Source: an uncultured Erysipelotrichaceae bacterium (GTDB lineage: Bacteria > Bacillota_I > Bacilli_A > RF39 > UBA660). Taken from it: a stretch of DNA of 39,845 nt. The stretch lies in assembly GCA_902767365.1 (NCBI GenBank), contig CACXGX010000065.1:1-39845 (forward strand), read 5' to 3'. Positions within the stretch are counted from its first letter, which is position 1. Each line of letters opens with the position of its first letter. A program made the position numbers and the translations under genes. The notes beneath the pieces are model-generated. The model was not told the DNA's origin. It ran no database searches and was given only the letters and a program-made list of their open reading frames with translations. Of this stretch, positions 7,732-15,039 are shown one piece after another.

Positions 7732-7760
7732 TTGAAAAGAAGTTTATATATTACTATAAT
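7732..7760 (+). promoter_or_regulatory. Predicted promoter of the 7793 gene
   Basis: TTGAAA at 7732-7737, 17 bp, TATAAT at 7755-7760. Confidence 0.75.
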
Positions 7761-7792
7761 TTGATTATAAAAAGATAGAAGGAGATAGTACT

Positions 7793-8437
7793 ATGGAAGA
7801 AGAAAAGGTAGTCAAAAAAGGTAATAATAAATCACTATTAATTATTGCAGTTGCAATCATATTGATTGTAATTGGAGTTGTACTTATCGTAACAGGAAAC
7901 AATAAAAGTTTTATAGCAAATGATAAAAAAGAAGATAAACAAGAACAAGAAAATACTGATAATCCAACAAGGCATATTGTGAAAGGATTAACAAATGAAG
8001 AAGCAGAAAGAATCATTATAGAAAAGAAAGATACTGAGTACGCTGAAGAATTATGGACAATTGGTAGTGCTGTAGTAGTAGCATACAATGATAATAATGA
8101 ATATTTAGTTAAATATAGCGAAATCGATAGTGAATCTTTCGCAAGAGAGTTAATGACAATTATTCAAGTAATTGATGGAAAAAGCGAAGTAGAACAATTA
8201 CCTGGATGGGTTGAAGGTGAAAAAGATTTAACATCTTATAATTTTGTATTTTATGAAGATGATACAAATGAAGAACCTGTAGTTGAGGAACCAGTTGTTG
8301 AAGAACCACAATTAGATGTACCTGCAATTGATGAAACTAATGAAAATCCACCATCTATAGAAACACCAGCAATGGATAATCAAATTGTAGAAACACCAGA
8401 AAATGTAGAACCAACTGAACCAGAAAAAACTGAATAG
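7793..8437 (+). CDS. Membrane-anchored protein with acidic Pro/Glu C-terminal tail
   Basis: 214 residues that I cannot assign to a named family. Residues 1-14 are charged and cytoplasmic, 15-36 form one membrane segment, and 37-58 are a Lys/Glu/Gln/Asn linker. A compact domain follows at about 60-155, with GLTNEEAERIIIEKKDTEYAEE, a hydrophobic strand and PGWVEGEKDLTSYNFVFYEDD. The last 60 residues are a low-complexity tail with repeated VVEEP and ETP units, of the kind that spans a cell wall. A clear GGAG ribosome site, a promoter and a terminator make it monocistronic. It lies directly upstream of spoIVA, but a role in sporulation cannot be claimed from this. Confidence 0.85.
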   Translation: MEEEKVVKKGNNKSLLIIAVAIILIVIGVVLIVTGNNKSFIANDKKEDKQEQENTDNPTRHIVKGLTNEEAERIIIEKKDTEYAEELWTIGSAVVVAYNDNNEYLVKYSEIDSESFARELMTIIQVIDGKSEVEQLPGWVEGEKDLTSYNFVFYEDDTNEEPVVEEPVVEEPQLDVPAIDETNENPPSIETPAMDNQIVETPENVEPTEPEKTE

Positions 8438-8444
8438 AAAAAGT

Positions 8445-8474
8445 AGAAAATAGATTATCTATTTTCTTTTTTTA
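8445..8474 (+). terminator. Terminator after the 7793 gene
   Basis: Perfect 10-bp stem AGAAAATAGA/TCTATTTTCT with a TTA loop and a long T run. Confidence 0.9.
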
Positions 8475-8531
8475 TGTATAAATATATATTTCATACATAT
8501 ATTTAACTGAATATATAAGAAAGAGGTATAT

Positions 8532-10007
8532 ATGGATAAACAAGAAATAATTAAAAATATTGCTTTAAGAACTGGTGGAGACATTTACTTAGGAGTAGTT
8601 GGAGCAGTTAGAACTGGAAAAAGTACTTTTATAAAAAAAGTCATGGAAAACTTGGTAATCCCAAATATAAATGATGAATTTGAAAGAAAACGAGCACTTG
8701 ATGAAATTCCCCAAAGTGCTAATGGAAAAACAATAATGACAATAGAACCAAAATTTGTACCAAATAACGCAGCAAAAATAAATATAGATGATTTTTCTTG
8801 CAATATTAGACTAATAGACTGTGTTGGGTATTTAATAAAAAATGCTAAAGGATCAGAAGATGAAAATGGACCACGAATGGTTAAATGTCCATGGTATGAT
8901 GAGGCAATACCATTTGTAGAAGCTGCAGAATTAGGAACAGAAAAAGTTATAAAAGAACATTCTAGTATAGGAATTGTTATTGCAACTGATGGTTCTATTG
9001 GAGAATTTGAACGTGAAGATTACATTGAATCAGAAAAAAGAGTAGTAAATGAATTAAAAGAAATAGGCAAACCTTTTATAGTAATTCTTAATTCCACACA
9101 TCCTATGCTTCCAGAAACTGAAAGACTAAAAGATAATTTAGAAGAAGAATATAAAGTGCCAGTAATTCCGATAAATATCGAAGCAATGAAAGAAAAAGAT
9201 ATTTATAATATTCTAAAAGAAGCTTTATATGAATTTCCAATACTAGAGGTAAAAGTAAATATGCCTGAATGGATTGCAATTTTGAGTCCAAATAATAATA
9301 TTAAAAAAAGTTATATTGAATCAATTAAAAATAGTGTTAAAGAAGTAGACAAATTAAGAGATATAGATAATATTACTTCAGGTTTTTTAGAAAATGAAAA
9401 TATAAAGAAAGCATATATTAGTGATGTTAATACTTCTAATGGTGTAGTAACCATAAATTTAGAGGCAAAAGATGAATTATATAATGATGTGTTAAAAGAA
9501 ATAATTAAAAAAGATATTAACAATAAAGCTGATTTACTAAAACTACTGCAAGAATATGATGAAGCTAAAACTGAGTATGATGAAGTAAAATATGCTTTAA
9601 AAATGGTAAAACAAACAGGTTATGGGGTTGCCTCTCCAACTTTAAAAGATATGAAATTAGATACTCCAGAAATAATCAAACAAGGTAATAGATTTGGAGT
9701 AAAACTTAAAGCAGTAGCACCGTCAATTCATATGATAAGGGTAGATGTTAACTCAACTTTTGAACCAATAATAGGTAGTGAAGTACAAAGCAAAGAACTA
9801 ATTAATTATTTAATGAAAGATTATGAAACAAATCCTCAAAACATTTGGAAAAGTGAAATTTTTGGAAGAAGCCTTGATGTAATAGTCCAAGAAGGTATTC
9901 AATCTAAGATATCTTTAATGCCAGAAAATGTTAGGTATAAACTGTCTCAAACCCTTAGCAAGATTGTTAATAAAGGTTCTAATAATTTGATTGCATTTGT
10001 ACTTTAA
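8532..10007 (+). CDS. spoIVA: Stage IV sporulation protein A (spore coat morphogenetic ATPase)
   Basis: 491 residues, essentially the length of Bacillus SpoIVA (492). SpoIVA polymerises with ATP hydrolysis on the outer forespore membrane as the basement layer of the spore coat. Features: the MDKQEIIKNIALRTGGDIYLGVVG-like N terminus, Walker A GAVRTGKST at residues 24-32, the family-specific IRLIDCVGYL and ATDGSIGEFEREDY, LNSTHP in place of the G4 loop, and a conserved C terminus ending NLIAFVL. No clear housekeeping promoter is visible upstream, as expected if a sporulation sigma factor reads it. It is followed by hup, the same order as spoIVA-hbs in Bacillus. Identification is secure. Confidence 0.97.
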   Translation: MDKQEIIKNIALRTGGDIYLGVVGAVRTGKSTFIKKVMENLVIPNINDEFERKRALDEIPQSANGKTIMTIEPKFVPNNAAKINIDDFSCNIRLIDCVGYLIKNAKGSEDENGPRMVKCPWYDEAIPFVEAAELGTEKVIKEHSSIGIVIATDGSIGEFEREDYIESEKRVVNELKEIGKPFIVILNSTHPMLPETERLKDNLEEEYKVPVIPINIEAMKEKDIYNILKEALYEFPILEVKVNMPEWIAILSPNNNIKKSYIESIKNSVKEVDKLRDIDNITSGFLENENIKKAYISDVNTSNGVVTINLEAKDELYNDVLKEIIKKDINNKADLLKLLQEYDEAKTEYDEVKYALKMVKQTGYGVASPTLKDMKLDTPEIIKQGNRFGVKLKAVAPSIHMIRVDVNSTFEPIIGSEVQSKELINYLMKDYETNPQNIWKSEIFGRSLDVIVQEGIQSKISLMPENVRYKLSQTLSKIVNKGSNNLIAFVL

Positions 10008-10118
10008 AAAAATATGTAAATTCGTTGAAAAATAAATAAAAAATATTGATTTTAGTTAGAAAATATGATAATTTGTATATGTAAGCATATCGTGCTTAAA
10101 AAATGGAGGTAATATATA

Positions 10119-10391
10119 ATGAAAAAGGCTGATTTAGTTGAAGCAATTGCTACAAAAGCTGGTTTAACAAAGGCTGATGCAAACCGTGCTCTAGAAGCTA
10201 CATTTGAAACAATTTCTAAAGCACTAAAGAAGGGAGAAAAAGTTCCTATCGCTGGATTTGGAACATTCAATGTTTCTAAGAGAAAAGCTAGAGAAGGACG
10301 TAACCCTCAAACTGGAGCAACAGTAAAGATTCCTGCAAGAAAAGCAGTTACTTTCAAAGCTGGAACTGCATTAAAAGAAGCAGTAAACTAA
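10119..10391 (+). CDS. hup: HU family DNA-binding protein
   Basis: 90 residues, the exact size of HU/HBsu, the histone-like protein that bends and compacts the nucleoid. It starts MKKADLVEAIATKAGLTKADANRAL, has the beta-arm sequence KRKAREGRNPQTGATVKIPARKAVTFKAG and ends in a short helix. TGGAGGT precedes the ATG. Codon use is better optimised than in its neighbours (AAC, ATC, TTC and CGT codons), as expected for an abundant protein. A 6-bp hairpin TAAGCA/TGCTTA lies in the leader at 10082-10098. It has its own terminator. Confidence 0.97.
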   Translation: MKKADLVEAIATKAGLTKADANRALEATFETISKALKKGEKVPIAGFGTFNVSKRKAREGRNPQTGATVKIPARKAVTFKAGTALKEAVN

Positions 10392-10397
10392 TAAAAT

Positions 10398-10422
10398 AAG
10401 AGCCAAAAAGCTCTTTTTTTTT
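10398..10422 (+). terminator. Terminator after hup
   Basis: Stem AAGAGC/GCTCTT, loop CAAAAA, followed by T run. Confidence 0.9.
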
Positions 10423-10442
10423 GAATTATATATTGGTCTTTA

Positions 10443-10451
10443 TGTTATAAT
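10443..10451 (+). promoter_or_regulatory. Extended -10 promoter of the cca-dnaD-nth unit
   Basis: TGT plus TATAAT at 10446-10451, immediately before the ribosome site of cca. TTGAAT at 10421-10426 is a possible -35 with a long 19-bp spacer. The leader would be very short. Confidence 0.55.
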
Positions 10452-10466
10452 ATAATAGGTGATTAA

Positions 10467-11561
10467 ATGTTAAAAAATGCATTAAAAATTCTTAATAAAA
10501 TTGAAGAAAATGGTTTTAAAGCTTATATAGTTGGAGGATTTGTAAGAGACTATGTTTTAGGTATCAATTCAAAAGATGTAGATATTGCAACAAGCGCTAC
10601 TCCAAAAGATATAATGGAGATATTTAAAAATTCAGTATTACCAAAAGTTGAATATGGATCTGTAACTTTATATATTAAAGATGAAAGATATGAGATAACT
10701 ACTTTTAGAAAAGAGATTAGATACATAAATAATAGAAAACCAATAGAAATAGAATATATTGATGATTTATTAGAAGATCTAAAAAGAAGAGATTTTAAAA
10801 TGAATACTTTATGTATGGATAAAGCTGGAAAAATCATCGATTTATTTGATGGGAAAAAAGATATTGAAAATAAAGTTATTAACACTGTTGGAGATAGTGA
10901 TTATAAGTTCTCTCAAGACTCACTAAGAATATTAAGAGCTATTAGATTTGCTACAATTTTAAATTTTAAATTAAGTGATGAAGTAAAAAATGCTATAATA
11001 AATAACAAATATTTATTAAAGAACTTATCATACAACAGAAAAAAGCAAGAATTAGATAAAATATTTTCTAGTAATAATTCTAAATATGGAGTTGAATTAC
11101 TTCTTGAATTAGAATTAGATAAAGAATTAGAAATATATAATCTAGATAAAATAAATTTGTCAAATGATATAATAGGAATATGGGCATCTCTTGATATTAG
11201 TGAAGGATATAAGCATGAATTTTCAAGTAGTGAGAAAGAAATTATTAAATATGTAAAAATTGTCTTAGAAACTGGAATTACAAATTATAGTCTATATAAA
11301 TATGGACTTTACACTAATCAGATTGTAGCAAATATGAATCATATTGATAAATCGAAAATAGTTGGTTTATATGAAAGCCTTCCAATTAAATCAAGAAAAG
11401 AATTGGATATAACAGCAAACGATATAGAAAGAATTTTAAATAAGAAAAAGGGACCATTTTTAAGAGATATCTTTGATAATATAGAAAAAGAAGTAATAAA
11501 TAGAAAATTAGAGAATAAAAAGGAAGTAATAGAGGAGTATATATTAAATAACTATAGCTAA
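10467..11561 (+). CDS. cca: CCA-adding tRNA nucleotidyltransferase
   Basis: 364 residues of the class II nucleotidyltransferase/poly(A) polymerase family; it adds or repairs the CCA end of tRNAs. The nucleotidyltransferase head has GGFVRDYVLG near residue 22 and the metal-binding KDVDIATSATP. A motif TFRKEIRYINNRKP follows, then LEDLKRRDFKMNTL and the RNA-binding stretch DSLRILRAIRFATIL. The C-terminal helical part is divergent. AGGTGAT precedes the ATG. It is followed 12 bp later by dnaD. A pure poly(A) polymerase cannot be excluded by eye, but the gene neighbourhood and length favour CCA addition. Confidence 0.93.
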   Translation: MLKNALKILNKIEENGFKAYIVGGFVRDYVLGINSKDVDIATSATPKDIMEIFKNSVLPKVEYGSVTLYIKDERYEITTFRKEIRYINNRKPIEIEYIDDLLEDLKRRDFKMNTLCMDKAGKIIDLFDGKKDIENKVINTVGDSDYKFSQDSLRILRAIRFATILNFKLSDEVKNAIINNKYLLKNLSYNRKKQELDKIFSSNNSKYGVELLLELELDKELEIYNLDKINLSNDIIGIWASLDISEGYKHEFSSSEKEIIKYVKIVLETGITNYSLYKYGLYTNQIVANMNHIDKSKIVGLYESLPIKSRKELDITANDIERILNKKKGPFLRDIFDNIEKEVINRKLENKKEVIEEYILNNYS

Positions 11562-11573
11562 GGGGGAAATCCT

Positions 11574-12251
11574 ATGAAATATGGAAAATTAGTAGATATA
11601 GTCAAAAGTGGAAATATAATAATACCATTATATATATATAAAGAATTTCCAAAATTAAAAATAGATATTGATACATTTTTATTTCTAATGTACTTATATG
11701 GTAAAGGCAACAAAATACAATTCGATATTAATAGATTCAGTGAAGAATTCTTTTGCGATTTAAAAACTATAATGAAATATATGTCAATATTACAAGAGAA
11801 AAAACTTATTGAAATCAAAGTAATAAAAAATGATAAAAATATAATGGAAGAATATATTTATCTTGATTTCTTTTATGAAAAAATATCAATGAACATTGTT
11901 GGAGAAGTTGCAGAAGAAACTAATAAAGAAATAGAAAAAGAAGATGTTTTTCAAGTATTAGAAAGAGAATTAAATAAACAATTATCTCCAATAGAAATTG
12001 AAATAGTTAAAGCATGGAAAGAAAGTAATTATTCAGATGAAGTGATAAAAGAAGCTATAAAAGAATCAGTAATTAATGGAGTCCCAAACCTAAGATATAT
12101 TGATAAAATATTATACGAATGGGCAAAAAAAGGTTTAAAAAATAAAGAAGATATAGAAAAAAATAGAAAAGCATTCAGAGAAAAAGAAAATAATAAGCCA
12201 AAAAAAGTAGATTTATTTGATTATGATTGGATGGAAGATGATGAACAATAA
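11574..12251 (+). CDS. dnaD: DnaD-family replication initiation protein
   Basis: 225 residues. DnaD helps load the replicative helicase at oriC and at restarted forks in low-GC Gram-positives. The N-terminal winged-helix part runs to about residue 110. The C-terminal DnaD-like domain carries ELNKQLSPIEIEIVKAW, then YSDEVIKEAIKESVINGVPNLRYIDKILYEWAKKG, the hallmark of the family, and an acidic tail. GGGGG precedes the ATG at 11574. Its last codons overlap the start of nth by 11 bp, the same dnaD-nth pairing as in Bacillus. Confidence 0.93.
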   Translation: MKYGKLVDIVKSGNIIIPLYIYKEFPKLKIDIDTFLFLMYLYGKGNKIQFDINRFSEEFFCDLKTIMKYMSILQEKKLIEIKVIKNDKNIMEEYIYLDFFYEKISMNIVGEVAEETNKEIEKEDVFQVLERELNKQLSPIEIEIVKAWKESNYSDEVIKEAIKESVINGVPNLRYIDKILYEWAKKGLKNKEDIEKNRKAFREKENNKPKKVDLFDYDWMEDDEQ

Positions 12252-12873
12252 TATTATAGAAAATTACTTAGATGAATTATTTATAAATCCAAGATGTGAA
12301 TTAAATTATAATAAAGACTATGAACTTTTAATAGCAACTGTTTTAAGTGCTCAAACTACTGATAAAAGAGTAAACGAAGTAACAAATATATTATTTAAAA
12401 AATATGATAATTTAGAAAAATTAAAAAATGCAGATTTAGAAGATATAAAAGAAATAATAAAACCAATTGGAACTTTTAATAAGAAAGCAATTTTTGTTAA
12501 AGAAATAGCTAAATATTTATTAGATAATTGTAATGGAATTGTCCCAAATGATGAAAAAATATTAACAAGTATGCCAGGTGTTGGAATAAAAACAAGCAAT
12601 GTTGTAAGAAGTAACTTATTTAATTATCCTGCAATAGCAGTTGATACTCATGTATCAAGAATAAGTAAAAGATTAAATATAGCAAAAGATAAAGATGATG
12701 TATTAACAATAGAAAAGAAATTAATGAAATATTTTCCCAAAAAATCATGGTCTAAATTACATCATCAATTGGTTTTATTTGGTAGGTATCATTGTACTGC
12801 TAAAAATCCAAATTGTAGTTTTTGTAAATTGAAAACAATATGCAAATATAGAGGTATAAAAAATACAAAATAA
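12241..12873 (+). CDS. nth: Endonuclease III (DNA glycosylase/AP lyase)
   Basis: 210 residues, normal length. It removes oxidised pyrimidines in base excision repair. The helix-hairpin-helix PGVGIKTSNVV carries the lyase Lys117, and the catalytic Asp135 is in VDTHVSR. Four cysteines near the C terminus have the exact C-x6-C-x2-C-x5-C spacing of the [4Fe-4S] cluster loop. The ATG at 12241 (or the adjacent one at 12238) is chosen because GGAAG lies just upstream inside dnaD; the longer frame from 12217 is unlikely. Translation is probably coupled to dnaD. Confidence 0.96.
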   Translation: MNNNIIENYLDELFINPRCELNYNKDYELLIATVLSAQTTDKRVNEVTNILFKKYDNLEKLKNADLEDIKEIIKPIGTFNKKAIFVKEIAKYLLDNCNGIVPNDEKILTSMPGVGIKTSNVVRSNLFNYPAIAVDTHVSRISKRLNIAKDKDDVLTIEKKLMKYFPKKSWSKLHHQLVLFGRYHCTAKNPNCSFCKLKTICKYRGIKNTK

Positions 12874-12922
12874 CAGTACTTATAAATAATAACAGTTATT
12901 CATATAATTATATGGTGATTAT

Positions 12923-13603
12923 GTGAATAACCTTTTTTTATGCTTAACAATTACATTACTTTCAGGACTATCAACAATTATTGGATCTTTTATAATTTTA
13001 TTTAAATCAAAAAATGAATATAAATTAATAAAAATTAGCTTATTAATATCAGCTATAATTATGGCATATATATCTATTTTTGATTTAATACCAGAATCTT
13101 TCACATATATAAATAAACTTTATTCTTTTATTCCAACAGTTATACTGATATTTATATACAATATTTTTGGAGGATTATTAGTTTATACAATAAACAAAAA
13201 AAGTAAAATAGATAATAAATTATATAAAATTGGAATTATATCAATGATTGCACTTATTTTACATAACATTCCAGAAGGAATAATAACATTCATATCTTCT
13301 TATAAAAATATAAAAATTGGAATAAGACTTTCTTTATCAATTGCCATTCATAATATACCAGAAGGTATTGCTATATCACTACCTATTTATTATGGTACTG
13401 GAAGTAGAAAGAAAGCTTTTTACCATACTTTAATTGCAGCATTATCTGAACCACTTGGAGGATTATTTTCATATTTATTATTAAATAAAATTAATGATTA
13501 TTTATTTGGTATAATATTATCTTTTACTGCAGGTATAATGTTATATTTATCTTTCTTTGATATAAAGTATCATAAAATAAAAAAGTATGATAAACTTATA
13601 TAG
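12923..13603 (+). CDS. ZIP-family divalent metal transporter
   Basis: 226 residues, nearly all membrane segments (about seven or eight). Two copies of the ZIP metal-site motif HNIPEGI are present, in LILHNIPEGIITF and IAIHNIPEGIAIS, followed by LSEPLGG. These correspond to the TM4-TM5 binuclear metal centre of ZupT/ZIP proteins, which import zinc and sometimes iron or manganese. The start is GTG at 12923 after GGTGATTAT. The gene is 15 bp upstream of the CPBP protease gene. The exact metal cannot be read from the sequence. Confidence 0.92.
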   Translation: MNNLFLCLTITLLSGLSTIIGSFIILFKSKNEYKLIKISLLISAIIMAYISIFDLIPESFTYINKLYSFIPTVILIFIYNIFGGLLVYTINKKSKIDNKLYKIGIISMIALILHNIPEGIITFISSYKNIKIGIRLSLSIAIHNIPEGIAISLPIYYGTGSRKKAFYHTLIAALSEPLGGLFSYLLLNKINDYLFGIILSFTAGIMLYLSFFDIKYHKIKKYDKLI

Positions 13604-13618
13604 AATAGAGGAGCGTAT

Positions 13619-14992
13619 ATGAAAAATAAAAATATAATATTCTTTTTTATAAAAATGTTATTTTTAGCTTTTGCTGTTTTATTGGTTACAGATATTATAC
13701 CAACAGTTCTAACAAGTTTTTTATTTAAAAATAAATATGGTTATGAAGTAATAGCAGAAATAATAATGTTATTTATAATTATAATTGTTCTAATTATGTA
13801 TAAGAACTCATATGTCTTTACTCAAAAAAAGGAAAATCTTTTTAAATCTATTAAAAAAGGTGGGGTTCTTTTAGTAATTGCAATTATTATTTTTATTCAA
13901 AATATTTCTAATATAGTTAATGTAGAAATAGGAACAATTATTAATTTACTTCTTTACTGTCTAGCAATAGGAATGGCAGAAGAATTCTTATGCAGAGCAT
14001 GGATTCAAAATGAATTTATAGAAAGATTTGGTCATAATAGAAAAGGAATAATTGAATCTATTATTTTTTCCTCATTTATCTTTGGAGTAATGCATTTTAC
14101 TAATATTTTAGCAGGACAAACAGTTTTAGAAACTATTCTTCAGGTATTACAAGCAACAAGTTCTGGTTTCTTATTTGGAGCAATTTATTATAGAACAGGT
14201 AATATTTGGAGTACTATTTTCTTACATAGTTTTTATGATTTTGCAATAATGTTAGGAGAAGCAGGATATGCTAGAGACTGTACTACTCTTGCTAATCCAT
14301 CATTCTTAATCACTTTGTATGGATATTTTAGTTCATTATTAATTATTGGACTATATTTACTATCAGGAATTAAATTATTAAACAAAGAAATAATAGAAGC
14401 AAGAATTAATGATGAATTTCCTAATAATAAGAATAATAATAAACTAATTAACATAGCAATAGTTATATTATTCATTCTTCTAATGTTTCCAGTTCATTTT
14501 GAAAATGAAGAAGAGTACACAATTTGTTACAATTATGAAGAATATAAAATAAATGAAGAATATGAACTTAGATATAGTAACAAAAAGAATTACCAATTAT
14601 TTAATGAAGATATAGTATTAAACATAGGAATAAATAAAGATAATTCATTAATTATAACTAATCCAACTAATGGAGAAACACTAGAATTAATAAGCGTTAT
14701 AAATGATTATATAATAGTAGATAATAATGAGAAATACACCTTATTAGTTGAAGAATTTGATATAATCAATCCTAAAGTATATTATCTTGAAATAGATAAA
14801 AAAACTATATCAAATGATAATGATTATCTTAAAAAATTAAAAGATGGCATGACTGAAATAATGACACCAACTATAATTGAAATGGGTTATATTCATTTAT
14901 TAGATAATAATATTAACTATCCAATAATAGAGAATGATTTAAATGAAATATATATTATAAAAGATAAAGATAATATTAATAAAGTAAAATAA
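13619..14992 (+). CDS. CPBP-family intramembrane glutamic protease with a large extracytoplasmic domain
   Basis: 457 residues. The first 260 hold about seven membrane segments and the CPBP (Abi, CaaX-type) motifs: EE at 121-122 with Arg126 (AEEFLCRAW), FGVMHF with His159, and LHSFYDF with His203. These residues line the active site of Rce1-like proteases. After a last membrane segment at about 274-292, residues 295-457 form a polar extracytoplasmic or cytoplasmic domain rich in Glu, Asn, Ile and Tyr with no motif I know. Such a C-terminal domain is unusual, because most CPBP proteins end after the membrane part. AGAGGAG precedes the ATG. Confidence 0.9.
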   Translation: MKNKNIIFFFIKMLFLAFAVLLVTDIIPTVLTSFLFKNKYGYEVIAEIIMLFIIIIVLIMYKNSYVFTQKKENLFKSIKKGGVLLVIAIIIFIQNISNIVNVEIGTIINLLLYCLAIGMAEEFLCRAWIQNEFIERFGHNRKGIIESIIFSSFIFGVMHFTNILAGQTVLETILQVLQATSSGFLFGAIYYRTGNIWSTIFLHSFYDFAIMLGEAGYARDCTTLANPSFLITLYGYFSSLLIIGLYLLSGIKLLNKEIIEARINDEFPNNKNNNKLINIAIVILFILLMFPVHFENEEEYTICYNYEEYKINEEYELRYSNKKNYQLFNEDIVLNIGINKDNSLIITNPTNGETLELISVINDYIIVDNNEKYTLLVEEFDIINPKVYYLEIDKKTISNDNDYLKKLKDGMTEIMTPTIIEMGYIHLLDNNINYPIIENDLNEIYIIKDKDNINKVK

Positions 14993-15011
14993 TATAAATT
15001 AGAAGTAAATA

Positions 15012-15038
15012 AAAGAGATGCTAATTAAGCATCTCTTT
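15012..15038. terminator. Bidirectional terminator between the CPBP gene and ponA
   Basis: Perfect 11-bp stem AAAGAGATGCT/AGCATCTCTTT around a 5-base loop, with A run on one side and T run on the other, serving the converging genes. Confidence 0.9.
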
Positions 15039-15039
15039 A

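Noticed and set aside
8478..8500. Possible sigma-E-type promoter before spoIVA (CATACATAT)
   Set aside because: The -10-like match is partial and no convincing -35 lies at the right spacing in this AT-rich stretch.
10550..10885. Antisense open frames of 60-180 residues, e.g. opposite cca, rny, recA and der
   Set aside because: All lie opposite strongly conserved genes, lack ribosome sites and show no family motif.
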